Source of the DNA: Acidobacteriota bacterium
GTDB taxonomy: Bacteria; Acidobacteriota; Terriglobia; Acidiferrales; UBA7541
DNA: 64,000 bases
Assembly: GCA_013289585.1 (NCBI GenBank)
Contig: JABCZR010000003.1
Span: forward strand, 248,001 to 312,000
Reading direction: 5' to 3'
In this document: one piece after another, positions 17,744 through 25,306 of the stretch
How positions within the stretch are numbered: position 1 is the first letter of the stretch
Layout: the number at the start of each line of letters is the position of its first letter
Translations under genes and position numbers: made by a program
Notes under the pieces: generated by a model
The model's input: only the letters and a program-made list of their open reading frames with translations
Databases searched by the model: none
What the model was told of the DNA's origin: nothing

Positions 17744-19579
17744 ATGCCTCCCGCTCCACTCAAAATAACCGTTCTCGGCTCCGGAACGTCCATGGGCGTG
17801 CCCACGCTTGCTTGCCCCTGCCGCGTTTGCCATTCGAATGATCCCCACGACAATCGCCTTCGCCCTTCTCTTCTGATTTCCCGCAATGGCCAGAACGTCG
17901 TCATCGATACGACGCCGGATTTTCGCCAGCAGGCTCTTCGCGTCGGGCTCGACCGTGTTGACGCCATTTTGCTTACCCACGGCCACGCCGACCACATTCT
18001 CGGGTTCGACGATATTCGCCCGTTCAATATTCGCCAGCGCGCAGCACTCCCCGTCTACAGCAACGAAGAGACCTTTCGAATCATCCGCCGCGTGTTCGCG
18101 TACGTCTTTGACGATAAACCCACGCTCAGCACCGTCCCGAGCGTTGCGCTCAAGCTCGCGGTCGCTCCGGTCCAACTTCTTGGCATTCCGTTCGTGCCCA
18201 TCCCGATGCAGCACGGCGACATGCAGGTTCTGGGTTTCCGTTTCGGCCGCGCCGCTTATCTCACGGATTTCAGCAGCCTGCCCGAATCTTCGATGGCCCT
18301 TCTCCAGGGCCTCGACGAACTCGTCCTGGACGCCCTGCGCGATATTCCTCACCCCATGCATCAGACCGTGGACCAGGCCCTGGCCCTGATCCAGCGTCTC
18401 AAACCGCGCCGCGCATGGTTTACGCACATCGCTCACGACCTTCCGCACGCGGAAACCAACGAGCGCCTTCGCCGCATGGGTTTTCCGCACGTGCAGTTGG
18501 CTTACGACGGCCTGCAGTTCGAAGTGCAAGTGGATTCGAATGAGGATTCCGATAGCGAATCTAGTGATGCAAAGACATTCGGTGCGAGCTCCGGACCACG
18601 CAGGCTGGCAACGTTTACTTCTTCGCAGGCCTGGGCCTCGCGCTATGCCACCTACGCGCACACCAGCGTTCTGGCCATCGGCAATTTCGACGGGATTCAT
18701 CTTGGCCATCAAGCAGTCCTGCGCGCTGCCGTCGATCTCGCAAAGTCCCGCAACGCCGTCTCCACAGCCCTCACTTTCGATCCCTCTCCGCGCAAAGTGC
18801 TCCGCCCGGAGTCCGCTCCGCCCCGTCTTTCCACCAATGCGCAGCGTATGGAATGGTTCAATGCGCTTGGCCTCGAAGCCGCCGTGGTCCTGCCCTTCAC
18901 ACTCGATCTTGCGCGGCTCGCTCCGGAAGAATTCGTCCAGCAGATTCTAGTCCGCGATTTACAGGTGAAAATCGTTCTGGTGGGAGAAAACTTTCACTTC
19001 GGCCACAAGCAAGCCGGCAACGTGAAATTGTTGAAGGAACTTGGGGCAAAATATGGCTTCGAAGTGGTGATCATTCCCCCCGTCGAATACCGCAGCGAAG
19101 TGGTCTCCAGCACGATTATTCGCCGCGAGGTTGCGGAAGGCGACGTCTCGCACGCGGGACGCCTGCTTGGCCGCCCATTTGCTCTCACCGGAGAAGTGGT
19201 TCGCGGCACCGGCACCGGCCGCAAGTTTACTTTTCCTACGCTCAATCTTGCCGCCGAACAGGAACTTCTCGCCGCCCGCGGCGTCTACATCACGCGAACG
19301 CTCTTCGACGGCGAGAAATGCAGCCGCCGTTCCGTCACCAACATCGGCATCCGCCCCACCTTTAATGGCTCTGCGCTCAGCGTGGAAACGCACCTGCTCG
19401 ATTTTCAAGGGAGTGAAACCCCGAAGCGCATCGAAGTCCGTTTCTGGAAGCGCCTGCGCGAAGAAAAAAAATTCAGCGGCCCCGAAGAGTTGCGCGCGCA
19501 GATCGCCCGCGACATCGCCTCCGCGAACAAATTCTTCTCACGCCTGCGCCATTCCCGCGCCATCCGCCAGCTCGCCTGA
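17744..19579 (+). CDS. ribF: Metallo-beta-lactamase-fold hydrolase fused to riboflavin kinase/FAD synthetase (RibF)
   Basis: This single uninterrupted 611-residue frame contains two proteins. Residues about 7-265 are a PhnP-like metallo-beta-lactamase domain with an N-terminal Cys cluster CPCRVC (24-29), the metal motif THGHADH (78-84), a later Asp in YLTDFSS, and FTHIAHD. Residues about 305-605 are a complete RibF: FAD synthetase with AIGNFDGIHLGH (311-322), GENFHFG and SSTIIR, then riboflavin kinase with GTGTGRKFTFPT (488-499) and SVTNIGIRPTF. A serine/aspartate-rich linker (about 264-290) joins them. RibF makes FMN and FAD; the MBL role is unknown. The ATG at 17744 is used; a TTG two codons upstream is possible. 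Confidence 0.92.
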   Translation: MPPAPLKITVLGSGTSMGVPTLACPCRVCHSNDPHDNRLRPSLLISRNGQNVVIDTTPDFRQQALRVGLDRVDAILLTHGHADHILGFDDIRPFNIRQRAALPVYSNEETFRIIRRVFAYVFDDKPTLSTVPSVALKLAVAPVQLLGIPFVPIPMQHGDMQVLGFRFGRAAYLTDFSSLPESSMALLQGLDELVLDALRDIPHPMHQTVDQALALIQRLKPRRAWFTHIAHDLPHAETNERLRRMGFPHVQLAYDGLQFEVQVDSNEDSDSESSDAKTFGASSGPRRLATFTSSQAWASRYATYAHTSVLAIGNFDGIHLGHQAVLRAAVDLAKSRNAVSTALTFDPSPRKVLRPESAPPRLSTNAQRMEWFNALGLEAAVVLPFTLDLARLAPEEFVQQILVRDLQVKIVLVGENFHFGHKQAGNVKLLKELGAKYGFEVVIIPPVEYRSEVVSSTIIRREVAEGDVSHAGRLLGRPFALTGEVVRGTGTGRKFTFPTLNLAAEQELLAARGVYITRTLFDGEKCSRRSVTNIGIRPTFNGSALSVETHLLDFQGSETPKRIEVRFWKRLREEKKFSGPEELRAQIARDIASANKFFSRLRHSRAIRQLA

Positions 19580-19647
19580 GCCCGCGTTCCTCGCCAGAAT
19601 TTCCCCCGCCCGAGACTGCGCAGACAGCGCGCTCTCCGGCGCGACCA

Positions 19648-19678
19648 TTTTGGAGTGCGGCGGCTCGCCGCCGCTTTT
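19648..19678. repeat. GC hairpin repeat, GAGTGCGGCGGC family (copy 1)
   Basis: The core GCGGCGGCTCGCCGCCGC is a near-perfect hairpin flanked by TTTTGGAGT and TTTT. An almost identical copy lies at 27517-27545. T-runs on both sides mean it could terminate transcription from either side; here it would serve the end of the MBL-RibF transcript. Confidence 0.6.
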
Positions 19679-19688
19679 CTTCCACTCG

Positions 19689-19865
19689 CTACATCGTCCG
19701 CAAATCCCAACTGCTGCTTCCTTCATTAGCCTCGGAATTGAGCGCCGGCGACACCACGCCCATCACGTGTTTCAGCACGGGCCAAAGCGCCACCGCGAGG
19801 ATTACCGCTGCCAGGAAAAGCAGTTTGGGCTGTGCAGTTCGTGGAATTTCGAATTGGAGGTCCAT
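19689..19865 (-). CDS. Small single-pass membrane protein (candidate, 58 aa)
   Basis: This short frame starts with ATG at 19865 (MDLQFEIPRTAQ) and ends with TAG at 19689. Residues about 13-38 form one strongly hydrophobic helix (PKLLFLAAVILAVALWPVL) followed by a polar tail rich in serine. Such an alternation of polar N-terminus, one helix and short tail is unlikely to arise from noise. However, there is no clear ribosome site, and the gene lies alone in a repeat-containing gap. I do not recognise a family. Confidence 0.4.
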   Translation of the reverse strand: MDLQFEIPRTAQPKLLFLAAVILAVALWPVLKHVMGVVSPALNSEANEGSSSWDLRTM

Positions 19866-19910
19866 GCGGAATTAGACACCGCAGGACCAGGCGAGTTCCC
19901 AGCGACGAGC

Positions 19911-19952
19911 CAGTCACTAGTCACCAGTCACGAATCACCAGTCACTATTCGT
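19911..19952. repeat. CACCAGTCAC-type direct repeat cluster (copy 1)
   Basis: The segment contains several partly degenerate units of the type AGTCACNAGTCAC in tandem. Similar clusters occur at 21139-21157 (inverted) and 21253-21288. They bracket the RHH-ParE pair and VOC gene. They have no spacer structure. Confidence 0.5.
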
Positions 19953-20005
19953 TTTCTCGGGACTCGCCACTTTCCCCGGCACGCCTCGCGTGCTATCCTG
20001 TGTTC

Positions 20006-20329
20006 ATGGCGAACACACGCAGCGCCACTCTTAGCATACGACTCAAGTCCGAAACCAAGCGCCGCCTCGCCAGGCTGGCGCAAGCCTCGGGCCGCAGCTC
20101 CAATTTTCTGATTTCCGATGCCGTCGAATCCTACGTCGCCGATCAGGAGCGTATACTGGCGGAAATGCGCCACGCCGGCCGCCAGGTGAAGTCCGGCCAC
20201 TTTGTGCGGCACGAAGACATGAAGGACTGGCTCCTTTCCTGGGGCACGGAGCGCGAGTTGCCGCCGCCGAAATGTGTCTGCGGCAAGGTCCATGGTGAGG
20301 AACTGCCGCGTCCACGCTCGCGCGGCTGA
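20006..20329 (+). CDS. Ribbon-helix-helix antitoxin (TA pair 1)
   Basis: This is a 107-residue protein with an N-terminal ribbon-helix-helix DNA-binding domain: SATLSIRLKSETKRRLARLA forms the beta strand and first helix, and SSNFLISDAVESYVADQE the second. The C-terminal half should wrap the toxin. Such antitoxins dimerise, repress their own promoter and neutralise a ParE/RelE-type toxin. The toxin gene follows 21 bp downstream. The ATG at 20006 is chosen because the RHH strand begins directly after it; the frame is open further upstream through repeat DNA. The tail with CVCGKVHGEE is unusual and could bind metal, but nothing confirms this. Confidence 0.82.
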   Translation: MANTRSATLSIRLKSETKRRLARLAQASGRSSNFLISDAVESYVADQERILAEMRHAGRQVKSGHFVRHEDMKDWLLSWGTERELPPPKCVCGKVHGEELPRPRSRG

Positions 20330-20350
20330 GATCGTCCGCAACTAAAAAGC

Positions 20351-20644
20351 ATGCCCAAGAAACATGGCCCGCTAGAGATCGTCTGGTCGCCCCTGGCTTT
20401 GGCCCGCCTTCAGGAAATTCGAGCCTTCGTTGCCTTGGACAAACCGGACGCCGCCGCACGCCTGGCCACCCGCATCGTTTCGGTCGTTGAAGCTCTGCGA
20501 ATTCATCCCTATCTCGGCCGCGTTGGCCCTGAACCCGGCATCCGTGAACTCATCATCGGCGGCACTCCGTATTCCATCCTCTATTGCGTCCGCGCCAACC
20601 GCCTCGTCATCTCCACCATCTCCCACGCCGGGCAATCCAGATAA
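20351..20644 (+). CDS. ParE/RelE-family toxin (TA pair 1)
   Basis: This is a 97-residue protein with the RelE/ParE fold pattern. It has an N-terminal strand IVWSPLALARLQEI, paired helices, then PYLGRVGPEPGIRELIIGGTPYSILYCVR and a final strand LVISTISHAGQSR. The positions of the conserved Arg and Tyr in the RELIIGGTPYSILYCV segment match ParE-type toxins, which act on gyrase or on translating ribosomes. It forms a module with the preceding RHH antitoxin, its expected repressor and inhibitor. The target cannot be told from sequence. Confidence 0.82.
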   Translation: MPKKHGPLEIVWSPLALARLQEIRAFVALDKPDAAARLATRIVSVVEALRIHPYLGRVGPEPGIRELIIGGTPYSILYCVRANRLVISTISHAGQSR

Positions 20645-20684
20645 GCTCCAACCCCACGTGCCTTCGGCAGCTGCAGCGCCCTTG

Positions 20685-21074
20685 TCAGGCCGCGGAGAGC
20701 GCACTGATCGTAACGTAATATCCGTCCCGATCTCGAAGCGAGAACTCCTTGCTTTGAGTGTTCGGATTCACGTGTGGCTCCTCTTCGAGCCGAGTGACGA
20801 GAGAGCGAGCCCTTTGAAGCGCCAGGTCGAAATCATCGACACGGAAGAACAACAGGAGCCCGTTGCCGGGTGTCCCAAGATCGGGGTTCATCAATGAGGG
20901 ATGCTCGTGGGCGCCCCACTCGTGGAGGCAGAGCAAGACAGTTCCATCCGAATCGAGGATTTGCCCAAAGTAATCATGGGCAGGAGGGGTAGCCGGCTGA
21001 CCGAACAGCGTCTGGTACCATTGGAAGCTGCCCGGCACGTCGCCTACCCCTATGATCGTCCACGTGCGCTTCAT
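20685..21074 (-). CDS. VOC (glyoxalase/bleomycin resistance) family protein
   Basis: This is a 129-residue single-unit VOC protein. It starts MKRTWTIIGVGDVPGSFQWYQ, the usual first beta-alpha unit, with the Y-x-x-L-F-G continuation. It ends EFSLRDRDGYYVTISAL, where the D-P/R-D-G-x segment normally carries the metal-binding acid. The family includes glyoxalases, dioxygenases and drug-binding resistance proteins, and no specific role can be assigned. It runs opposite to its neighbours; the ATG at 21074 is the only good start. Confidence 0.8.
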   Translation of the reverse strand: MKRTWTIIGVGDVPGSFQWYQTLFGQPATPPAHDYFGQILDSDGTVLLCLHEWGAHEHPSLMNPDLGTPGNGLLLFFRVDDFDLALQRARSLVTRLEEEPHVNPNTQSKEFSLRDRDGYYVTISALSAA

Positions 21075-21138
21075 CGGGTCCCCCTCTGCGGACTAATTCT
21101 TAACAATATGAGAATACGTTCCGTCTGTCCCTGAGTTT

Positions 21139-21157
21139 CGGTGACTAGTGACTGGTG
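21139..21157. repeat. Inverted copy of the CACCAGTCAC-type repeat
   Basis: GTGACTAGTGACTGGTG is the reverse-orientation version of the short repeats at 19911-19952 and 21253-21288. Confidence 0.4.
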
Positions 21158-21252
21158 GAAGAGCGAAGAATCCAGAAGAAGTTTACAGTCGACAGTTCAC
21201 AGTTGACAGCAAAGACGGCCGATCCGCACCCTTAGCTGGGTTAGCCATTTCC

Positions 21253-21288
21253 ACGAGTCACCAGTCACCAATCACCAGTCACATCTGC
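21253..21288. repeat. CACCAGTCAC-type direct repeat cluster (copy 2)
   Basis: Three adjacent partly degenerate units of the type AGTCACCAGTCAC lie directly before the second VOC gene. They match the cluster at 19911-19952. Confidence 0.5.
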
Positions 21289-21302
21289 GGTACACTTGCC
21301 CC

Positions 21303-21671
21303 ATGCTCCGTCAAATCGCGCCGGTGTTCTTCACGATGGACATTCCCGCAACGCTAGCCTATTACACAGGCAAGCTTGGTTTCGCATGTCTGGGGACGTG
21401 GCTGGATCCGCCGGTCTACGCCATCGTGGCGCGCGACCAGCAGGCGATTCATTTCCGCTGCGCCGAGCCGCCCACCGCCAATCCGGACAAATACGCGGAC
21501 GAATTGCTCGACGCGCACCTGTCCGTTGAAGATGCCGACGCACTTTATGCCGAGTACGCCGCCCAAGGCGTGGAATTCACTCGGGAACTTGGCAACACGC
21601 CATGGCGCGAGCGGGGGTTCGTGGTGAAGGATTGCGATGGCCGTCTGCTGGCTTTCGGCGCGAACCTGTAG
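21303..21671 (+). CDS. VOC (glyoxalase/bleomycin resistance) family protein
   Basis: This is a 122-residue VOC protein of the bleomycin-resistance-like subgroup. It has APVFFTMDIPATLAYYTGKLGF as the first unit, a central QAIHFRC strand, and the closing segment ERGFVVKDCDGRLLAFG. The E-x-G-F-x-x-x-D-x-D-G-x-x-L pattern is typical. It may bind or modify a small hydrophobic or metal-chelated molecule; the substrate is unknown. It is unrelated in detail to the VOC gene at 20685. The upstream 30 bp are repeat DNA, so its promoter probably lies within or before the repeats. Confidence 0.82.
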   Translation: MLRQIAPVFFTMDIPATLAYYTGKLGFACLGTWLDPPVYAIVARDQQAIHFRCAEPPTANPDKYADELLDAHLSVEDADALYAEYAAQGVEFTRELGNTPWRERGFVVKDCDGRLLAFGANL

Positions 21672-21715
21672 AAATTATTAGAAAACATCCCGTCTGTCCC
21701 CAATGTCCAAGGTTT

Positions 21716-21740
21716 TGTAGCGGCCGGGCTTTAGCCCGGT
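21716..21740. repeat. GTAG-GGCCGGGCTT hairpin repeat (copy 1)
   Basis: TGTAGCGGCCGGGCTTTAGC continues to CCGGTG. The core CCGGGCTTTAGCCCGG is a perfect hairpin. It lies 45 bp after the VOC stop and 55 bp beyond the Mrr-like gene's stop, so it could act as a shared terminator. Further copies are at 27406, 28012, 60115 and 61314. Confidence 0.65.
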
Positions 21741-21795
21741 GTTGTCGTCTCAGCGACCTACCCAAAGTGAGTTACTACCGAACCTCAAAGCCACT

Positions 21796-23475
21796 TTATA
21801 GAGGTTCCATCGCCGGCCACTCAAAACTATATTCGCCCACCCGTATTTGCTCTGATGTTTTATTGAATGGAAATTCGGAGACCAAAACCTTGTCCAGTTG
21901 GGAGGCAGCTTGATGGAGTGACCGGAGCCCTGTGAATTTGTTGCAACGTATAAAAGTCCGAAGAAATTCGGCATCCACCGCAGGAATCTCTTTCTCTATT
22001 ACCCATCCGCTTGGAAGAAAATCGCGGTTAGTCAGAAGCCCCCTGATTTCAGACGGCCCTATATGACAGTCCTCCCCGAGGACCTGGGAAATCCAAGGCG
22101 CCCCAAGCTCCCGAACTCTGGCAAGCACGTTAGCCATTGTCTTCAACGCGTTCTCAATTTCTTCGTCCCTTGAACGGACTTCCGTCACATAGTCAGGCCG
22201 GATTAGCCATTTGGCCTGAATAATCATGAGCGAGACTTCGCTTCTATCAAACACAAGTAAGTCTGCGTCGCTCAGCTTGCTGCCGTCCTGTCTCTTTACT
22301 TGCACACATCTCCGCCATAGGAATCTGTGGGCGGGGAACAGCGTTTCAATTTCAGAGAGCTGTTCGGTTTCTTTCTCCAGGGATAGCCGATGGTAAAGCT
22401 CGCGAGTCGCCGGTTTCTTGTTGAGGAGAGTAACCAGATTGCGTTCGGCCGAACTTCCGAGGATCAGGCTCGGCGATATTAGGAAGGCGTTCTCACGCAT
22501 TGGGAATATTGGCTGCCAAATCGGATCCCAATAGCCGGCGCTTGCAAAGGGAGGAGGATCGTACGTTAGTTCACGGATTATCGAACGTCGTACATCGATG
22601 GGAAGTGGAAACCTGTTACACATGGCCTCTGGCTCGTCCGAGGAAAGAAGCATCACAGCACTGCCCGTCATTAAACCCGTGGTACCCGCAGCCTGGTCCC
22701 CCACGGAGTGCGCAAAAACATGAGGAATGGAGGCGCTAAGGAGCGATTTCCAGAATGACCGGAACTGTTCCAAGTTGTAGTCGCCAAACTGCCAAGTCCT
22801 TGGTAGTTCGAATCTCATTTGCCGGGTTTGAAGGCCCGCCCATCGTGCAAAGACCCAGGGAAATGGAATGGGGAGGGAGTACCGAACCGAATGCTCGTCC
22901 ACTTTTTCCACCCAGAGTGGGAAGAGCTCTCGCAGCAGAGGAATCCATTCACTGAGAAAGCTACTCAGTACCGCGGAAGCAGTAATGGTGGCATCGAGCG
23001 TCGTTTCTCGCAGTTGTCGTGCAGCGTCACGTTCCATCTCCGCATCTGAGGGAAAGAAGAACTTGACCTTCTTCTCCGCCTCATCAACACTGACGTCGAA
23101 ATGCTTTGCCCGAGTTAGAACAAAACAGCGATAAAGATGATAGTAGTCAGCAGAATGTAAGTATAAGTCCGCGGCCTCTTCGTAAACCTGCCAGTCGACC
23201 GGTAAGTGTGTTATTTCTTGCTGAGAGCATTCATTCCAAATCCATCTTGTTCCCCAGACCAGACTATCCTGCGTATTTTGCAGTTCGGAGAAGAGTTCGA
23301 CTGGCCCACGTTCGAAGAGTGCTCGTGCGGTCCGGAAACGCTCCCTATCTTCGAAGCAACGGAGGAGATGCACAAGGGCCACATTGCGTGGTCTTTCGAA
23401 CAAGGGGAGTTGTTTATGAAAATTGTCAACGTAGGTTTCGATTTCCGAAAATAAGAGCGCTTCGTCCTTTTGCAT
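21796..23475 (-). CDS. Large unknown protein with C-terminal Mrr-like PD-(D/E)xK nuclease motif
   Basis: This 559-residue protein matches no family I can name. Residues 1-330 are a mixed, helical, Trp- and Phe-rich region without a visible membrane segment. Residues about 385-460 read CVQVKRQDG, SDADLLVFDRSEVSLMIIQAKW and then a helix. This gives Asp405 followed 15 residues later by the triad Gln420-Ala-Lys422. A hydrophobic strand ending in D, then a strand ending in QAK or EAK, is the PD-(D/E)xK core, and QxK is the version used by Mrr-type restriction nucleases. It may be a nuclease of a defence system or a DNA repair enzyme. The start at 23475 is preferred over the open upstream frame, which is repeat DNA. 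Confidence 0.6.
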   Translation of the reverse strand: MQKDEALLFSEIETYVDNFHKQLPLFERPRNVALVHLLRCFEDRERFRTARALFERGPVELFSELQNTQDSLVWGTRWIWNECSQQEITHLPVDWQVYEEAADLYLHSADYYHLYRCFVLTRAKHFDVSVDEAEKKVKFFFPSDAEMERDAARQLRETTLDATITASAVLSSFLSEWIPLLRELFPLWVEKVDEHSVRYSLPIPFPWVFARWAGLQTRQMRFELPRTWQFGDYNLEQFRSFWKSLLSASIPHVFAHSVGDQAAGTTGLMTGSAVMLLSSDEPEAMCNRFPLPIDVRRSIIRELTYDPPPFASAGYWDPIWQPIFPMRENAFLISPSLILGSSAERNLVTLLNKKPATRELYHRLSLEKETEQLSEIETLFPAHRFLWRRCVQVKRQDGSKLSDADLLVFDRSEVSLMIIQAKWLIRPDYVTEVRSRDEEIENALKTMANVLARVRELGAPWISQVLGEDCHIGPSEIRGLLTNRDFLPSGWVIEKEIPAVDAEFLRTFIRCNKFTGLRSLHQAASQLDKVLVSEFPFNKTSEQIRVGEYSFEWPAMEPL

Positions 23476-23540
23476 AGTGTTTAGGTTACCCTCGAACGGA
23501 CGACGGGGACAGACGGGAAAACTGTGGACTCCCCCGGCGG

Positions 23541-23565
23541 GTGGCCGCGCCTTAATTCCGAAAAC
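23541..23565. repeat. CGCCTTAATTCCGAAAA repeat (copy 1)
   Basis: The string GCGCCTTAATTCCGAAAA follows GGTGGCC here; GGCGGCCCCGCCTTAATTCC with GAAAAA occurs at 31591-31615, just after brnA. The two are direct repeats about 8 kb apart. Confidence 0.55.
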
Positions 23566-23590
23566 CGCGGGTGGGGCAGGCTTTTGAATT

Positions 23591-23644
23591 GGGTGGCGCA
23601 CTCTTTGGCATTTGGTTTTCCAAGGAGTGCGGTCTTTGACTCTT
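23591..23644. repeat. GGTGGCGCAC...GGTCTTTGACTCTT repeat (copy 1)
   Basis: GGGTGGCGCACTCTTTGGC and later GAGTGCGGTCTTTGACTCTT enclose an AT-richer centre, with partly complementary arms (GCGCACTCTT / AAGGAGTGCG). A second copy with the same ends but different centre lies at 30881-30932. Confidence 0.6.
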
Positions 23645-23874
23645 AAGCGAAGGCGAGGCGTCCGCGCGCGGCGGGGATGGGCGTCGGGGGACACACGGGG
23701 ACTTTCCTCTCCCAGCGAGAGTCCCTTCGGCATGATTCCTTGTTAGAATGGCGCGCTGATCGGAATAGCGATCATCAGGTAGCGGGACGATCAGCCGGTC
23801 AGGCGCAGGTATTGCCTTCCTGAGATACTGCGCTCCTGGGTTGCCGCCGGGATTTCGGCAAGGAGAGAACGACT

Positions 23875-24768
23875 ATGGCAGGACCATCACAAGCGGTGCA
23901 TTCCGGCGGGCCATCCGTGGTCATTCGCCGAGCTTCTGCCGCGGACGCCGAAGTATGCGGAAGAATTTGTTTCGAGGCGTTTACCGCGCTCGCCAATCGT
24001 CACCATTTTCCTCCTGACTTTCCGGCGCCGGAGGTTTCCATTGGAGTGCTCTCCGCGATGTTCTCGCACCCGGGATTTTATTGCGTGGTGGCTGAACAGG
24101 ACGGGAAAATCATCGGCAGCAACTGTTTGGATGAGAGAACACCGATTGCCGGTGTAGGTCCGATTACGGTGGACGCGTCGGCGCAGAATCGCGCGGCGGG
24201 GCGCGCGTTGATGCAGGCCGTGCTAACACGGGCTGCGGAACGGAAATTTGCAGGAGTAAGGCTATTGCAGGCGGCGTACCACAATCGGTCGCTGTCGCTG
24301 TATGCGAAGCTTGGTTTTGTTGTGCGCGAGCCGCTTTCCTGCATGCAGGGGCCGGCGATGAAGAAAATGCTGCCGGCGTATCGGATTCGGCCTGCAGTGG
24401 CTGGAGACCTCGCTGCTTGCAACGATTTATGTTTGAGAGTCCACGGTCACGATCGTGGCGGCGAGTTGCAGGATGCGATTCAGCATGGAACGGCGACGGT
24501 CGCCGAGCGCGATGGCCGCGTGACGGCGTATGCCTCTTCTATGGCGTTTTCCGGGCACGCGGTTGGCGAGACGAACGAAGATTTGAAGGCTTTGATTGCC
24601 GCGGCGGCGGTTTTTCAAGGGCCGGGCATTCTTGTCCCCAGCCGCAATGCGGAATTGTTTCGTTGGTGCCTCGAGAATGGGCTTCGCGTTGTGCAGCCGT
24701 TAACGTTGATGACGATGGGACTTTACAACGAACCGGCGGGAGCTTATCTGCCTTCCATTCTATTTTGA
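23875..24768 (+). CDS. GNAT acetyltransferase with duplicated GNAT halves
   Basis: This is a 297-residue protein with an N-terminal GNAT domain. VVIRRASAADAEVCGRICF is the first strand and helix, and DASAQNRAAGRALMQAVL is the acyl-CoA pyrophosphate loop region (Q/R-x-x-G-x-A-like); YHNRSLSLYAKLGFVVRE closes it. A second, degenerate GNAT half begins at about residue 165 (YRIRPAVAGDLAACNDLC) and lacks a clear acyl-CoA loop. It is probably an N-acetyltransferase acting on a small molecule or protein N-terminus. The ATG at 23875 has AAGGAGAG upstream. The next gene follows after 10 bp, so the two form an operon. Confidence 0.85.
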   Translation: MAGPSQAVHSGGPSVVIRRASAADAEVCGRICFEAFTALANRHHFPPDFPAPEVSIGVLSAMFSHPGFYCVVAEQDGKIIGSNCLDERTPIAGVGPITVDASAQNRAAGRALMQAVLTRAAERKFAGVRLLQAAYHNRSLSLYAKLGFVVREPLSCMQGPAMKKMLPAYRIRPAVAGDLAACNDLCLRVHGHDRGGELQDAIQHGTATVAERDGRVTAYASSMAFSGHAVGETNEDLKALIAAAAVFQGPGILVPSRNAELFRWCLENGLRVVQPLTLMTMGLYNEPAGAYLPSILF

Positions 24769-24778
24769 AGGAGTGCAA

Positions 24779-25204
24779 ATGAACTATGCAAGTCTCGGGC
24801 TGGCGGCTCTTGGCGGCACGGTGGCGTCGTTTGCCTTTGGTTTCTTAGTGTTTTGGTTGGCGCCAGGTCTTATCAAGGAAGGCCACAAGTACCCGGCCGT
24901 ATTCCGGCCTAAGGAAGAAATGATGAAAGTTATGCCCATTGGATTGGCCGGAACTTTTCTATCGATCCTGGTGGTGGCCATCATTTTCGCAATGAACCAT
25001 CAGGGCGGATCGAGCGCTACGGAAGGCGCGCGCTTCGGCGTCCTCATTGGCATTTTCGTGGTTTGCGGATTTGTGCTGCACAACTACGTGAACCTGAACA
25101 TCGGGCTGAAACTCGCTGTGGGACAGGCTGTGGCGTACTTCGTCCAGTGGACGATCATCGGAATCGTCATCGGTCTAATTTACAAACCTCTCGCTACGCG
25201 ATAA
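24779..25204 (+). CDS. Four-helix membrane protein of unknown function
   Basis: This is a 141-residue protein with four hydrophobic segments (about 6-28, 50-70, 82-104, 110-135) separated by short polar loops. It resembles small DUF1761-like membrane proteins in layout, but I do not claim membership. The motif GFVLHNYVNLNIGLKLAVGQA spans the third to fourth helix. The ATG at 24779 has GAAGGAG at ideal spacing. It lies ten bases behind the GNAT gene and is probably co-translated with it. Confidence 0.75.
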   Translation: MNYASLGLAALGGTVASFAFGFLVFWLAPGLIKEGHKYPAVFRPKEEMMKVMPIGLAGTFLSILVVAIIFAMNHQGGSSATEGARFGVLIGIFVVCGFVLHNYVNLNIGLKLAVGQAVAYFVQWTIIGIVIGLIYKPLATR

Positions 25205-25306
25205 CGGCTGCGGGGGCGGGGCTGCAGCGGGTGTAAGGAAGTGGTGAGTGACGGGTGGCGAGCTAAGCCTTGACAGCGGCGCGGTGTAAACCTAGGCTAG
25301 GAAAAT

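Larger units (their letters stand above)
19580..20005. other. Intergenic stretch with repeats and one small candidate gene
   Basis: This 426-bp gap between MBL-RibF and the first toxin-antitoxin pair holds a GC hairpin repeat (19648-19678), a possible 58-codon membrane-protein gene on the minus strand (19689-19865), and a cluster of CACCAGTCAC-like direct repeats (19911-19952). I see nothing else. Confidence 0.5.
23476..23874. other. Repeat-rich intergenic region before GNAT gene
   Basis: This 399-bp divergent gap carries two repeat segments also found near 30.9 and 31.6 kb, listed separately. The last 100 bp before 23875 should contain the promoter of the GNAT gene. The minus frame is open through it, but its translation is repeat-derived and low in complexity, so I do not count it as coding. 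Confidence 0.45.

Noticed and set aside
19911-21288. Short direct repeats read as CRISPR or iterons
   Set aside because: The units are degenerate and unevenly spaced, with genes between clusters; no replication gene is near.
23476-23733. Longer N-terminus for the Mrr-like protein
   Set aside because: The extension encodes the repeat copies at 23541 and 23591 and is rich in Pro and Arg.
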